Part shown: in pieces, positions 1-11,200 of the stretch
How positions within the stretch are numbered: the stretch's first letter is position 1
Layout of the letters: each line of letters opens with the position of its first letter
From: Streptomyces sp. NL15-2K
GTDB taxonomy: Bacteria > Actinomycetota > Actinomycetes > Streptomycetales > Streptomycetaceae
Length of the DNA: 64,000 nt
Direction: 5' to 3'
Assembly: GCF_030551255.1 (NCBI RefSeq)
Contig: NZ_CP130630.1
Coordinates: 10,911,001 to 10,975,000 of the forward strand
Notes under the pieces: model-generated
Database searches by the model: none
Told to the model about the DNA's origin: nothing
The model's input: only the letters and a program-made list of their open reading frames with translations
Made by a program: the position numbers and the translations under genes

Positions 1-48
1 CCGGTGCTCGGGCAGCGTCCACAGGTCCACCGCCCGCTCGTCGTACAC
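1..48 (-). CDS. Start of an unidentified gene, cut by the window edge
   Basis: A GTG at 46-48 has a good ribosome binding site, AGGAG six bases upstream, and opens a frame that runs off the window. Only 16 codons are visible (MYDERAVDLWTLPEHR), too few to assign a family. It lies 28 bases after the stop of the acyl-CoA dehydrogenase at 77-1879 on the same strand, so it is probably the next gene of the PUFA-synthase-like operon. The start is inferred from the ribosome binding site alone. Confidence 0.45.
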   Translation of the reverse strand, partial: MYDERAVDLWTLPEHR

Positions 49-76
49 GTCGTACTCCTGCTCAGTCAGGCCGGGC

Positions 77-1879
77 TCAGTGGCGGGCGGCGGTCTGGTC
101 GGCGGTGCGGGGTGCGAGCGGGAACTGCCAGTACGAGAAGAGGCGGTCCTCGCGGTGCAGGTGGCGCAGCACCCGCATCGCCTCGTCGATCACGCTCTGG
201 TCGGTGACCGTCTCGTGCGGACGCAGGTGCCCGCGCAGCCGTTCGAGCTGGAGCAGCAGCAGCGCACCGCTCGGCAGCGGCTCCTCCAGCGCCGCGTGCG
301 AGTGGACGAAGGTCAGGACGCACGCGGCGGCGGCGTGCACGAGGCAGTACTCCTTGGCCAGGTCGAACAGCTCGGCGCACTGGCCGAAGTCGCGGCCCAG
401 CCGGGAGCGCAGCTCCTCGCAGCGGGTGGTGAGCGAGCCGAGGTGGTCGAGCAGTTCCGCGGCCACGTCGGCTGCACGCAGCAGCCGTTCGCGCTCGTCG
501 TCGTCCTTGCAGTCCTCCGCGAGGGCACGCAGCCTGCCGATCCCGTCGGGCGCCGCGAGCACCGTGTCGTCCCGCCCCCGGCTGGACAGCTCCTGCTTCC
601 AGGGCTCGTACGCCGGCATGGACCGGGTCATGCCGTACAGGACGGCGGCCCGCTCCTCGGCCGTACGCCGGATGCCGTCGTCCGCCGGTGTGGACGTGGC
701 CGTGGCGAGCAGGGACCGCAGTTGCTGGCCGAGGTTGCGCAGGTTCACCACGGTGTTGCCGTCGGCGAAGTTGGCCACCAGCAGATCGCGCAGCAGCTTC
801 TGGAACATGCCGTAGTGCGGGTGGCCGCGCAGGAAGAAGCGGGCGCCCAGCACCACCGACAGCTGCGACATGCTGCGTTCCATCAGCGTCGGCACGAAGT
901 ACTTGGCCACCGACGACCCGATGCTGACCTGCTCGGGTGTCACCTGAAGGGCGCGCACGGCACCGAGGCTGACCGCGTCGGAGACCATCAGGTCGGCGAA
1001 GCACTCGGTGATCTGGCGTCGGCTGTAGGGGATGTCGCTGACCGGCCGGCCGAACAGGATCCGGCCCTCGGTGAAGTCCAGGGTCAGCCGCAGCCCGGTG
1101 TCGACGGCCGACATGGCAATACCGCTGATCTGGGCACGGGCGATCTGGGTGGCCTTGAGAGCGATCTCCAGCCCCTGGCCCTCGGCACCGATCCGGGCCG
1201 ACTCGGGGACGAACAGCCCGTTCACCCGCAGGCCGCTGATGTCCATGCCGCGCAGTCCGTGCAGCCGCTCGCGGGGCAGCTCCGCCACCGTCCCGACCGG
1301 GGCGGTGCGCTTGTCGAGGACGAAGAGCGAGAAGCCGCCCGGGCCGCCGCGCTCGCTCGTGCGGGCGATCGCGGTCATGCCGTCGGACCAGGTGGCGTTG
1401 CCGATCAGCCACTTCTCGCCGGTCAGCAGATAGCCGCCGTCGACCCGCTCGGCGGTCATCGCGTTGGCCAGCAGGTCACTGCCGTAGGCGCGCTCCGACA
1501 GCCCCCAGGACAGCCGGTAGCCGTGGAGGATGTCGTGGATCATCCGCCGCTTCTGCTCGTCGGTGCCGGCGACCCACAGCGGCATGAAGCCGAGGTTGGT
1601 GATGATCAGGGCGGTGGCGGTGGTCGGATCGCGGCGGGCGACCAGGCGCATCAGGTTGAACTCCGCCTCCACGTCCCCGGACCTGCCGCCCTGCTCGCCG
1701 GGGAGGGCGTACTCGGGGACGCCCCAGGCGCGCAGCGCGCCCACGAAGTCGTACGGGTACGTCTCGCGTTCGTCGTACTCCAGGATCGTGCGGTACGACA
1801 TCGGGCTGTGCGGATCGTGCGGGTCACCGAGGTGTTCCTCGAGCCGCACCGCCAGCTCGGTCAGGTCGGCCTTGGGCAT
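77..1879 (-). CDS. Acyl-CoA dehydrogenase-like flavoprotein (long form, second of a pair)
   Basis: A 600-residue protein of the acyl-CoA dehydrogenase fold. Recognisable family segments are the N-terminal helical domain, the mid-domain run GSDLLA then TGEKWLIGNA (about residues 130-165), the GGPGGFSLFVLD strand, GLRGMDISGL, and a C-terminal helical domain with the R-x-x-FG-type segment ILFGRPVSDIPY. Family members oxidise acyl thioesters to 2,3-enoyl thioesters using FAD. It is about 200 residues longer than ordinary members, the extra length being C-terminal helices. It follows its paralogue (1892-3595) after 12 bases, so the two are probably co-translated and may form a heteromer. In this operon the likely substrate is an ACP- or CoA-bound chain from the PUFA-like synthase, with a desaturation role; that is inference. 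Confidence 0.85.
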   Translation of the reverse strand: MPKADLTELAVRLEEHLGDPHDPHSPMSYRTILEYDERETYPYDFVGALRAWGVPEYALPGEQGGRSGDVEAEFNLMRLVARRDPTTATALIITNLGFMPLWVAGTDEQKRRMIHDILHGYRLSWGLSERAYGSDLLANAMTAERVDGGYLLTGEKWLIGNATWSDGMTAIARTSERGGPGGFSLFVLDKRTAPVGTVAELPRERLHGLRGMDISGLRVNGLFVPESARIGAEGQGLEIALKATQIARAQISGIAMSAVDTGLRLTLDFTEGRILFGRPVSDIPYSRRQITECFADLMVSDAVSLGAVRALQVTPEQVSIGSSVAKYFVPTLMERSMSQLSVVLGARFFLRGHPHYGMFQKLLRDLLVANFADGNTVVNLRNLGQQLRSLLATATSTPADDGIRRTAEERAAVLYGMTRSMPAYEPWKQELSSRGRDDTVLAAPDGIGRLRALAEDCKDDDERERLLRAADVAAELLDHLGSLTTRCEELRSRLGRDFGQCAELFDLAKEYCLVHAAAACVLTFVHSHAALEEPLPSGALLLLQLERLRGHLRPHETVTDQSVIDEAMRVLRHLHREDRLFSYWQFPLAPRTADQTAARH

Positions 1880-1891
1880 GAGCGGGTCTCC

Positions 1892-3595
1892 TCAGAACTC
1901 GGCCGCCACCCGCACCGGGGCGGCGGTGAACAGCAGGCCGCCCTCGCGCAGCGCGGACAGGGCGTCGACGGCGGGCAGCAGGTCGGGGCCGTGGCGGCGC
2001 GGATCGACGCCGTCGGCGCGGGCGAGCAGGAAGGCGAGGGCCGCCCGCAGCCAGCCGGACGCGCCCGCCTCGCCGCCGTACAGCGACCGGTCGCGGTTGT
2101 GCCACCACAGGTGGACGCAGGCGGACGCCGCGTGCAGCCAGGCGTAGCGCTCCGCGAGGTCCACCAGGGCGTTGGGGTCGGCGCCGGGCCGTCGCACGGC
2201 GGCGGCCTCGCAGCCGAACCTGGCGACGGCGCAGGCCAGTTGGTGGACGAGCGCGGCCGTGCGCGGGTCGGCGAGCTGCTCGCAGGCCGCGTCGGCGGCC
2301 TCGGGCAGTCCGCCGAAGACGGGATCCGCGCCCCGCACCACGAGGTCCAGCCGGGTGGGCTCGTACGGCGGAAGCTCCGTGGCGAGGGCGAAGATCCGGT
2401 GCAGGGGGTCCGGGTCGGGCACCTCGTCGCGGGTGACGAGGGTGGGGATCTGGGCCGCGTACGCGCGCAGGTTGGCCAGCGGGCTGGCGTCGATCACCCG
2501 GACCACCGCCGTGTCCCGCTGGAGTTTCTGGAACAGCCCGGCGCCCGGCGCCTGTTCGCGCAGGACCGAGCGGGTGGCGAGCACGGTCGCGCAGCGCCGG
2601 ACCAGCTCGTCGCTCGCCTCCGCCACCACGTGCTTGGCGGCCAGGGCCCACACGCTGAACACCTCGGGTACGACGTGGACGCCTCGCGCTGCGGCCAGCG
2701 CCACCGCGTCCGCCGCCACCAGTGCCGCCGAGGCGACGGCCAGTTCACGGCGGGCGTGGGGCGTCTCGGCCAGGGGCGTTCCGGAGGTGCGCCGCCCTTC
2801 GGTGATACGGCGTTCCTGGGCGAAGCCCAGGGTGAGGCGCAGCGCGCTGTCCGCGATGCCCAGGCTGCCGGCCATGCTCATCACTCGGACGGCCTGCTGG
2901 GCGAGGATCGCCACCTCCAGGCCTTCCCCGACCTTGCCCACCAGGGCGTCCTCGGGCACCGGAAGTCCGGTGAAGCGCAGCCGCGCGGTGTCGACGCCGC
3001 GCATGCCTCCCGTGCGCGGGGCGGGTTCGCGGTGCAGCCCTTCGGCTTCGGGATCCAGCAGATACGCCGAGAAGGCGCCCGGCCCGCGCTCACCGGTGCG
3101 AGCCACCACGTAGACGGCCTCGCAGCGCATGCCGTTGCCGACCATCCACTTCTCGCCGTACAGCCGCCCGTCCTCGTCGAGGCGCACCTCGCCCGCCAGC
3201 AGATCGCTGCCGTGCGCGGCCTCGGTCAGGGCGAACCCCACCGAGCCGCCACGGGTCAGGATCTGAGCCACCCGCCGGCGCTGGTCCTCGGTGCCGTGCA
3301 GCTGGAGGCAGGTCGCGGCGATGATGCTGAACATGGTGCCCGGCATGACGTTCACGTCCCGGCGGGCCGCCGCGCGCACCAGGGTCAGACTGCGGTCGAA
3401 CGAGTCGAACGCACCGCCCCACTCCTCGGGCAGGTAGTTGAGGTGGAAGCCCGCCGAGACCAGCGCGCGGCACAGGTCGTCGGGGTGGGCGTCGGCCTCG
3501 TCCCGTGCCACGGCGGCGGCGAAACCGTACGGGTTGCCCGGGTCCCCGGGAACCCCGAGCAGCTTCTCCACGTCCTCGGGTGTCAGCCCGCTCAT
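1892..3595 (-). CDS. Acyl-CoA dehydrogenase-like flavoprotein (long form, first of a pair)
   Basis: A 567-residue acyl-CoA dehydrogenase-fold protein, paralogous to its downstream neighbour. It has GSDLLAGEVRL, YGEKWMVGNG and RTGERGPGAFSAYLLD in the central beta domain, GGMRGVDTARLRF, and a long C-terminal helical region. The ATG at 3593-3595 overlaps the stop of the PfaD-like gene (ATGA), which fixes the start and implies translational coupling. Family chemistry is FAD-dependent alpha,beta-dehydrogenation of acyl thioesters. A pair of such enzymes beside a fully reducing iterative synthase suggests either post-PKS introduction of double bonds or supply of an unsaturated starter; the sequence does not decide between them. 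The catalytic base could not be placed with confidence by eye. Confidence 0.85.
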   Translation of the reverse strand: MSGLTPEDVEKLLGVPGDPGNPYGFAAAVARDEADAHPDDLCRALVSAGFHLNYLPEEWGGAFDSFDRSLTLVRAAARRDVNVMPGTMFSIIAATCLQLHGTEDQRRRVAQILTRGGSVGFALTEAAHGSDLLAGEVRLDEDGRLYGEKWMVGNGMRCEAVYVVARTGERGPGAFSAYLLDPEAEGLHREPAPRTGGMRGVDTARLRFTGLPVPEDALVGKVGEGLEVAILAQQAVRVMSMAGSLGIADSALRLTLGFAQERRITEGRRTSGTPLAETPHARRELAVASAALVAADAVALAAARGVHVVPEVFSVWALAAKHVVAEASDELVRRCATVLATRSVLREQAPGAGLFQKLQRDTAVVRVIDASPLANLRAYAAQIPTLVTRDEVPDPDPLHRIFALATELPPYEPTRLDLVVRGADPVFGGLPEAADAACEQLADPRTAALVHQLACAVARFGCEAAAVRRPGADPNALVDLAERYAWLHAASACVHLWWHNRDRSLYGGEAGASGWLRAALAFLLARADGVDPRRHGPDLLPAVDALSALREGGLLFTAAPVRVAAEF

Positions 3596-5211
3596 CCGGC
3601 GGCCTCCATGAGAGCGGCCGGCTCCAGCGGAACCGGGCGGTAGTCCGCAGCGGACGCCGGGATGGTCACGCCGGCCGTGGCCAGCTGGGCGATCCGGGTG
3701 TGGAAGGCCGCGCCCCGCATCAGATGGTGGGCGACATCGGCCACCGTCCTGTTCTCGGGCGTCTTGAGGTAACTGCCGGACACCCAGGCGTTGAAGCTGC
3801 CCATCGCCGGGCCGCACCAGATCTGGTAGTCGGCCGTCCGGTCGGACTGCCCGGTCACCGCCCAGCGCGAGGCCATGCCCAGGTACCAGCGGAACACCAG
3901 CGCCATCTTCCGTTTGGGGCTGTCGGAGGCCCGGCGCAGCTGGTCCGGGTCACGCCGGCTGAAGTACTCGACGCACTCCTTCCAGACGTCCTCCAGCGGA
4001 CGCCTAAAGACCTGGGACTCCACCCGCTCGCGCTCCTCGCCGGGCAGCGCGTGCAGGCCGTCGTACGCCTGGTACAGCCGGTACAGCTGCTGCGCCCGCA
4101 TCGCGAACATCGAGCCCCGGCGCAGTACCTGGAGTTCCACGCCCATCTCGAACATGTCGGCCGCCGGCGCCATCACGCAGTCCGTGACGTCCGCCTGCGC
4201 GAGCAGCGCGCGGGCGGCCGAGGAGGTGCCGGACTCCAGGCAGGACTGGTTGACGGAACCCGTCACCACATAGGCGGCGCCCATCGCGAAGGCCGCGGCG
4301 ACGGCGGTCGGAGTGCCGAGGCCGCCGGCCGCCCCGACCCGGATCGGGGTGGCGTAGCGGTGCTCGTGCTGGATCTGGTCGCGCAGCCGCAGGATCACCG
4401 GGAAGAGCGCCGGGAGCGGACGGCGGTCGGTGTGACCGCCGGAGTCCGCCTCCACGGTGATGTCGTCGGCGAGCGGCAGGTGGTGGGCGAGCTGCGCCTG
4501 CTCCTGGGTGATCAGACCGTCCCGCAGCAGGGTGTCGACCAGCGTGGCCGGGGCCGGGCGCATGAACCGCTCGGCGGTCTCGGCCCGGGACACCTTGGCG
4601 ATGACCTTGTGGTCGGCGATGATCCGCCCCGAGGGATCCCGCCTGAGCCCGGCCAGCCGGTAGCGGACCAGATGCGGGGTCAGGCCGAGGAAGGCGGAGG
4701 CCTCCACACAGCGCACGCCGTGCCGCAGGAACAACTCGACCGCCTCCCGCTCCAGCCGTTCCTCGCTGGGGCTGTGGATCAGGTTGACGGCGTACGGCAG
4801 CCCGGGGATCTCGGCGGCGAACCGGGCCAGCGCCTTCTCGATGGTCCGCGGCAGCAGGCCGGCCGCGCCGAAGGAGGCGAGGAAGCCCTGCTCGGCCAGG
4901 GCGATCACCAGGTCGGCGGAGGCGATACCGCCGGCCATCGCGCCGGCCATGTAGGACTGCCGTACTCCGTGCGCGGCGCGGAACTCGGCCGAGCCGAGCC
5001 GGTGCGGGGGCAGGGCGGGGGCGGCGGCCAGGATGCCCGGCCCGTCCCCGGCGGCGGCCGCCGTGCCTCCGGCGGCCGCGCCGACGCCCTGCGCCGTGGA
5101 CACGATGAAGCAGGGCTGCTCCACCTGGCTCAGCACCTGGTGGATCCCGGTCGGATCGACGCTCGGGTACCCGTCTCCGTACCAGCGGAGCGGGGCCTGG
5201 GTCGTGTTCAT
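3592..5211 (-). CDS. pfaD: PfaD-like trans-acting enoyl reductase
   Basis: A 539-residue FMN-dependent TIM-barrel protein of the 2-nitropropane dioxygenase/PfaD family. The N-terminus (RWYGDGYPSV then a QPCFIVST strand), the FMN phosphate-binding segment GAAGGLGTPTAVAAAFAMGA and the C-terminal half with SFNAWVSGSYL are characteristic of PUFA-synthase enoyl reductases. In known systems PfaD acts in trans on the ACP-bound enoyl intermediates of the PfaA/PfaC machinery. The ATG at 5209-5211 is chosen because homology begins there; the frame is open further upstream but reads nothing family-like. It follows the PfaC-like gene by 32 bases and overlaps the next gene by 4 bases. Confidence 0.93.
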   Translation of the reverse strand: MNTTQAPLRWYGDGYPSVDPTGIHQVLSQVEQPCFIVSTAQGVGAAAGGTAAAAGDGPGILAAAPALPPHRLGSAEFRAAHGVRQSYMAGAMAGGIASADLVIALAEQGFLASFGAAGLLPRTIEKALARFAAEIPGLPYAVNLIHSPSEERLEREAVELFLRHGVRCVEASAFLGLTPHLVRYRLAGLRRDPSGRIIADHKVIAKVSRAETAERFMRPAPATLVDTLLRDGLITQEQAQLAHHLPLADDITVEADSGGHTDRRPLPALFPVILRLRDQIQHEHRYATPIRVGAAGGLGTPTAVAAAFAMGAAYVVTGSVNQSCLESGTSSAARALLAQADVTDCVMAPAADMFEMGVELQVLRRGSMFAMRAQQLYRLYQAYDGLHALPGEERERVESQVFRRPLEDVWKECVEYFSRRDPDQLRRASDSPKRKMALVFRWYLGMASRWAVTGQSDRTADYQIWCGPAMGSFNAWVSGSYLKTPENRTVADVAHHLMRGAAFHTRIAQLATAGVTIPASAADYRPVPLEPAALMEAAG

Positions 5212-5243
5212 GGGTAGACGATCTCCTCGGCTCTGCCGGACGG

Positions 5244-8200
5244 TCAGTCGGCTTCGGGGCGGACTTCGATGGCCACGTCGGTGAGTTCGTAGATGCGCAG
5301 GCCCGGCTTCCACAGGTCCGCGTCGGCGATCAGCAGCAGCCGGTCCGCCTCCTTGCGGACCTCCTTGACGTGCACGTCGAAGAACAGCTCGCGGTCGTCG
5401 CGCAGGATCTGCCCCCGGTACTTCCAGGACATCTCCACGTCGGTGGCCATGGCGAAGCGGGGCCGGGGCATGCCCTCGGCGAGGTTCTGTTCCAGGACGA
5501 ACAGGCGCAGCGCCTGCAGCACCGCCTCGACACCCAGCGAGCCGGGCATCACCGGGTCGCGGTGGAAGTGGCAGTCGAAGTACCACTCGTCGGGGCGGAT
5601 GCCGCGGTGCCCGTGCAGGTAGCCCGCGCCGTGGCGGCCTCCGTCCGCGACCAGGTCGACCCGGTCCACCAGGTCGAACCGGCCGCCGGGCAGGTGGAGT
5701 TCGCCGCCCTCGGTGTCCCGGAAGGCGGGGGAGTCCTGGGTCAGGTCGATCCGCCGCACCCGGCCCGCCGCCGGCTGCTCCGCCTCGATCCACGGCTGGA
5801 CGTAGGTGCCGCTGTCGAGGCCCACCTGGTTGGACAGGGCGGCGGCGCTGAAGTACCCGAAGAGCGACTCGCCGGTGTAGAAGACCTCGCCGTCGGCGGA
5901 CAGCTCGTACGAGAAGTTCTGCAGCACCGCTCCGGACACCACGCTCGTCATCAGCAGCTTCGAGTGGTGGCGGATGGTCTTGCCGCGCAGGTCGATGTCC
6001 TTGACCAGCGTGGCGCGGCCGTCGAGGTTGCGGATGGAGTACTCCTCCTGCGGCTCGCGCAGGGTGGCGCCCAGGTAGTAGCCGAGGAAGATGGCTGCCT
6101 GCAGCGAGCTCTCCATGTACACGCAGTTCGGCATGTACGGCGAGGAGTTCTCGCGGTAGTACCAGGCGTCGTCCGGCGAGTCGTACTCGGTGACCATCTC
6201 CGAACCGGGGCTCAGGTCGCCGCGCGTGCCCTTGAGGGACATGACCCGGTCGACGAACTGGAAGTCCCCGTTGGGGATGTAGGGGGCGCGGGAGTCACGG
6301 TAGATCTCGAACTCCGGGCCCATGGCCATGTCCAGCAGGCCCTTGGCGGAGTGGGCCAGGTGCAGCTCGTTGATCATGGCGGGCTCGCCGTCGCGGTTAC
6401 GGCGGCCGAGGAACCGCGGCACCCCGCCGGTCTCCGGCCGGTACGGCGTGCCGGGCTTCTCCACGATCTGCAGGCCGAGGTTCTGCATCCGCACCACCGG
6501 CTTGTCCCCGAGGTAGATCAGGACGTCCGCGATCACCGTGGGCCTCGGCAGCAGGGTCAGCTCGGTGACCTCCACCTCGTAGCGGATCTCGGCGTCCTTC
6601 GGGGTGACCTGGCCGCGCACCTGGACGTCGATGCGCCGGTCGGTCACCGTCTGGAAGCGCGCGTCCGGCAGCGTGAGGTGCATGCCCTGGTGCATCAGGT
6701 AGATCTGCAGCAGTTGGACGGCACCCTCGGCGATCAGGGAGCCGGCGAGTACCGGGTCGTCCGGGAAGTGGCAGGTGAAGTACCAGCCGTCCGGCTGGAG
6801 ATGCTTGACGGCGCTGAGCGAGCCCAGCTCGCACGGCCCGCCCTTGCGGTCGATGGTGACCTCGTCGATCATGCGCAGCCGCTCGTCCGGCAGACGCAGC
6901 GCCGGGTTGATGCCCGGGTCCTGCGCGTGGTCGGGGCCGAAGACCTCGCCGGGCTTGCCCTGCGCGAGCAACTCCAGGTCGGCGGCGTCGAGTTGGTGCT
7001 TGCGGGCGTAGGCGAGGGGCTTGAACGTGCCCTTCGGCAGAGCTGCGCGCCGGGCCCGGTCCTTGTCGGTCAGGACGACGCCGAGCGGGGTGTCCAGCTC
7101 CTGCTTGCTGAAGAAGCCGGCGCAGGCGTCACGGAGTTCGAGGATCAGCTCGTCGTCCGCATAGCAGTCGTAGCTGAAGAAGAAGATCGTGGTGTCGCCC
7201 TGGCGGACGAACCGGTCGATCGAGATCTCGTAGCGCAGAGTCTGCCCGGTCGTGGGCAGCCCCCCGCGGAAGGTCAGCGAGCTGTCGAGCAACCGGTAGA
7301 CCCGCTCGCCCTTGTTGCGGAAGTCGATGCCGAGGTAGCTGACGAGCAGCAGGTCGCACTGGCCCGACTCCACGGTCACCGCGGGCGGCACCCCGCCGTC
7401 CACGGCGTACCAGGCGTCCTCGGGCACGACGTACTCGGTGGTGATGCGAGAGGGCTCCAGGACACCGGGCTTCGCGTCCAGCTCGGTGACCCGGGTGACG
7501 AAGTGGTACGGCGGTGCAGGCAGCCGCACCCGGGCCGCGAAGGTGTCGATCTCGGCGAACTCGGGGCCGAACACGTTGGCCAAAGAACCGGTCGCGAACT
7601 CCAGCAGGTCGGCCTCGTCCCAGATGACGCCCTCGACCACGCCGTCGCGGGCCTTGTCCTGTGGGGGCGTTGCGGGCGGCGGCGGGGGCGTCGTGGGCGT
7701 CGTTGCGGACCCGCTGGGCAGCGCCGCGGGGCGGTCGGCGGCCGGAGGGGATACGGCGGGTGGGGCTGGGCGGTGGACGGTCGCGGGCGGCGCCGGGGCG
7801 GGCCGGGCGCCGGCCGACTGGGCGTCGAGCAGGGCCTCGGCGCGCTCCAGGGTCGCGGACTGCAGTACGCGGTGCGTCTCCATCACGACGCCGTGGGCGG
7901 CCAGCATGCCCTGGCGCAACTCCCGCACCAGGTCGGCGGCGGGCCTTCGGCCGGGGCCGGCCGACGGTCCGGGGGCCGGGGCGGTGGCGGGTGGGGTGGC
8001 GGACGACGGGGTTGCCGGGGGCTGAACGGGCGCGGACGGGGCCGTCGCGGTCGGGGCGCCGGCCACGGATGGCTGCGGGCTGCCCCAGGGAAGGGCCGTG
8101 ATGGGGTCTCCGCCGAAGGTGATCACCTCGGAGACCTCTAGCGTCGGATCGGCGGGCATGGCGGGTGGCTCCTCCGGCGGAACGGACAGGGCGGGGACGG

Positions 8201-11200
8201 GGGTGGAGGTGGGGGTGGGCGTGGGGACGGGTGCGGCGGGATGGGTGGGCCCGGCAGGTGTGGTGGGCCGGGCAGGCGTGGTGGGTCCGACAGGTCCGGT
8301 AGACCCGGTGGGCAGCGCCTTGGCCGACGTGCGGGCGACCGGCTGGGGAGTGGCCGGGGTGGGACGCCCGGTGGTCGGGGGCGGGGCGGTTTCGTGGGGT
8401 GTGCGGTGTGGGGTGGCCGGTTGGGGGTGCCGGATGGTTGGGGGCGTGGTTGTTTCGTGGGATGTGTGGGCCGGGGTGGCCGGTTGGGGGCGGCCGGTGG
8501 TCGGGGTCGCGGTTGTCTTGTGGGGTGTGTGGGCCCGGGTGGTCGTTTCGGGGTGGTCGGTGGTCGGGGCTGCGGGCGTTTCGTGGGGTGTGCCGGCCGG
8601 TTGGGGGCGGCCGGTAGCCGAGGCGGCGGCCGTCTCGTGGGGTGTGTGAGCCCGGGCTGCTGTTTCGGGGCGGCCCGTGGCCAGGGCCGCGGCGGCCTCG
8701 CGGGCGATGCGGTCCGGGATGGGCTCGCCCTGGCCCACCCGGATCGTGGGCAGGCGACGGGCGGCCGGTGCGGTGGCGGGACGCTCGCCCTGGGCCGTCC
8801 CCAGCAGGGCCGTCAGGTCGACCGGCAGCCCGTGCCCGACGAGCCGGGCCATCAGGTGGGCGAGCGGGGTCGTCGCCGGGACGCCGCGGCGGTCCACGCA
8901 GGCGGCCACGTGGGGTGCGTCGCCGAGCGTCTCCCGTATCCACCGGGAGCAGGTGGCGCCCGGCCCCACCTCGATGAAGTAGCGGTAGCCGCGCTCGTAC
9001 GCCGCGTCCACCAGACGGGGGAAGTCGATCGTCGAGCGCAGGGTCGTCGCGATGCGCCGCGGGGACTCGCCGAGCCGCTCGGCGGGCAGCGGCAGGTAGT
9101 CGTAGGCGCTGAACAGCTCCAGGTCCCCGAAGGAACCGGTGGGGTAGTCGTTCAGCCGGGCCAGGCCGTCGAACTCGGCGTCCACCACCGGGCAGTGCAT
9201 GACCACGTTGACCGGGGAGCGGGCCGCGCGGCAGCCCAGTTCCGCGATCAGCGCCCGGCACTGGGCCGGGTCACCTGCGATGACCAGTTCCTGCGGCGTG
9301 TTCACATGGGTGAGGTGGACCCGGTCGTAGCGGGCGAGCGCCTCGCGCACGGGGCCGGCGGGCGAGAGGAGTACGTGGGAGGCCCACACCTCCTCGTCGG
9401 GGACCTCGTCGCCCAGCCCCCACAACTCCCGTACGGTGCGCCGCGGTCCGCACAGCCGGTCCTTGAAGACCGGGCTGTCGCTGATCAGCGAGTCGCTGCG
9501 GCCGGCCGGATCCCAGCCGCCGGTCGCGAACAGCATGCTGGACTCGCCCAGGCTGTAGCCGAACCCGCCGTGCGCCGTGATGCCGAGCACCTCACGCACC
9601 AGCGCGGTGTACAGGATCGCGAAACTGGTGCCGGTGGCGAGCATGAACGGGACGTCGTCGCCGAGCCGCTCCTCCAGCCGCATCAGTCCCCGCCGGTCGA
9701 GGGCCTCGCGGGTGCGCGGATACAGGTGGGCCGCGCGCAGCATCCGGGCCGGCTGGGCGGCCTGTCGCTCGAAGCGGTCGAGCAGGGCGGGGAAGGTCCG
9801 GAAGAGGTCCGCGCCGAGGCCCGGGTAGCTGTTGAAGGCGCCCGGGTAGACCAGGGCGACGCGTCCGTCGGGGCCGATGGGCCGGGGGGTGAAGAAGGAG
9901 CCGGCCGGGGTGGCCCACTCCCTGCCCTCGGCGTGCGCCACCGGCAAGTCCCGTGCAGCCAGCTCCAGTTGCCGGGCCAGCCCCTCGCGGTCCTGGCCGA
10001 CGAGGACGGCGCGCAGGCGCTTGTCGCCGAGTTCACCGGCGGCTTCCCGGGCGAGGGCGTGCGGGTCGGCGCCGTCGTCGAGCAGCGCGCGGTACCGCCC
10101 GGCCTCCGCGGCCAGCCCGTCCGGCGTTCCGGCGCCGAGCGCCAGCAGCACGGGACCGCCCGCCGGGTACCAGTCGGCGCTGCGGCGGGGGCGCTCCGCG
10201 TCCGGCACGGAGGAGAGGACCACATGGGCGTGGGAGCCCGAGGCGCCCAGCATGTCGACGGCGGCATGGCGGCGGCCGTCCGCCTCCTCACGCAGCCAGG
10301 GGCGCGAGGCGTCGGGTACGTAGAGCGCGGAGTCGGCGAAGGCGTCGGCGAGATCGCCCGCGGGGCGCTTCCAGCCGGGGGTGCCGGGCAGGTACGCGTG
10401 CCGTACGCACAGCACGGCCCGGATCAGGCCGGCCAGCCCGGCCGCGCAGCCGGTGTCGCCGATCTGCGCCGCGACGCTGCCCAGCGCGGTGGTGCCGGTA
10501 CCGGAGGCGGCACCGTCGGCGTCCGCCTCGTAGACCCGCGACAGGGCGGTGATCTCGGACCGGTCCGTGTCCTCGGTGCCGGACGCGTGGGCCTCCACAT
10601 AGCCCACGTCGGCGGCGGCGACGCCCGCCTCGTCCAGAGCCGCCCGCGCGGCCTCGGCCAGCTGTCCGGCGGCCGCGGCGGGCATCGAGCCGGTCGCCGG
10701 GGCGGACTTCGAGCCGGTCGCCGGGGCGGACTTCGAGCCAGCCGCCGGGGCGTAGCGCACGGCCACCCCGTCGAGGCGGGCGTACACCTGGCCCCGGGAC
10801 GTGTCGGGACGGGTGACGACCAGGGCGCCGGCGCCCTCGCCCACCCGTCGGCCGCGGTCCCCGTCGTTGAACGACAGCCCCGCTTCGGCCGCGAGCTCGG
10901 GCCCCACGAGGAGGTTCTCCGCCGAGCCGGCCAGATCGACGGCGGTGACCAGCACCGCCTCCAGATCCGGGTCGAGCAGCAGCAGCCGCGCGACCTGAAG
11001 AGCTTCGGCGGTGCCCGCGCCGTCGGAGGAGAGGGTGAACGACGGACCGGTCAGGTTCCACCGGGAGGAGATCCGCCCGGCCATCACATTGCCGATGTAG
11101 CTGAGGACTTCGTTGGCGCCGATCGGGTCCACGACGGCGTCCCGGGCCACCTCGGTGAGCGCCGCCCGCTGCTCCTCGGTCAGTTGGACGCCGGCCTTGT

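Noticed and set aside
80..3643. Very long plus-strand open frame opposite the acyl-CoA dehydrogenase genes
   Set aside because: High GC and codon bias on the minus strand leave an antisense frame open by default; the text is Gly/Arg/His/Gln-rich with no domain. The minus-strand genes have clear families.
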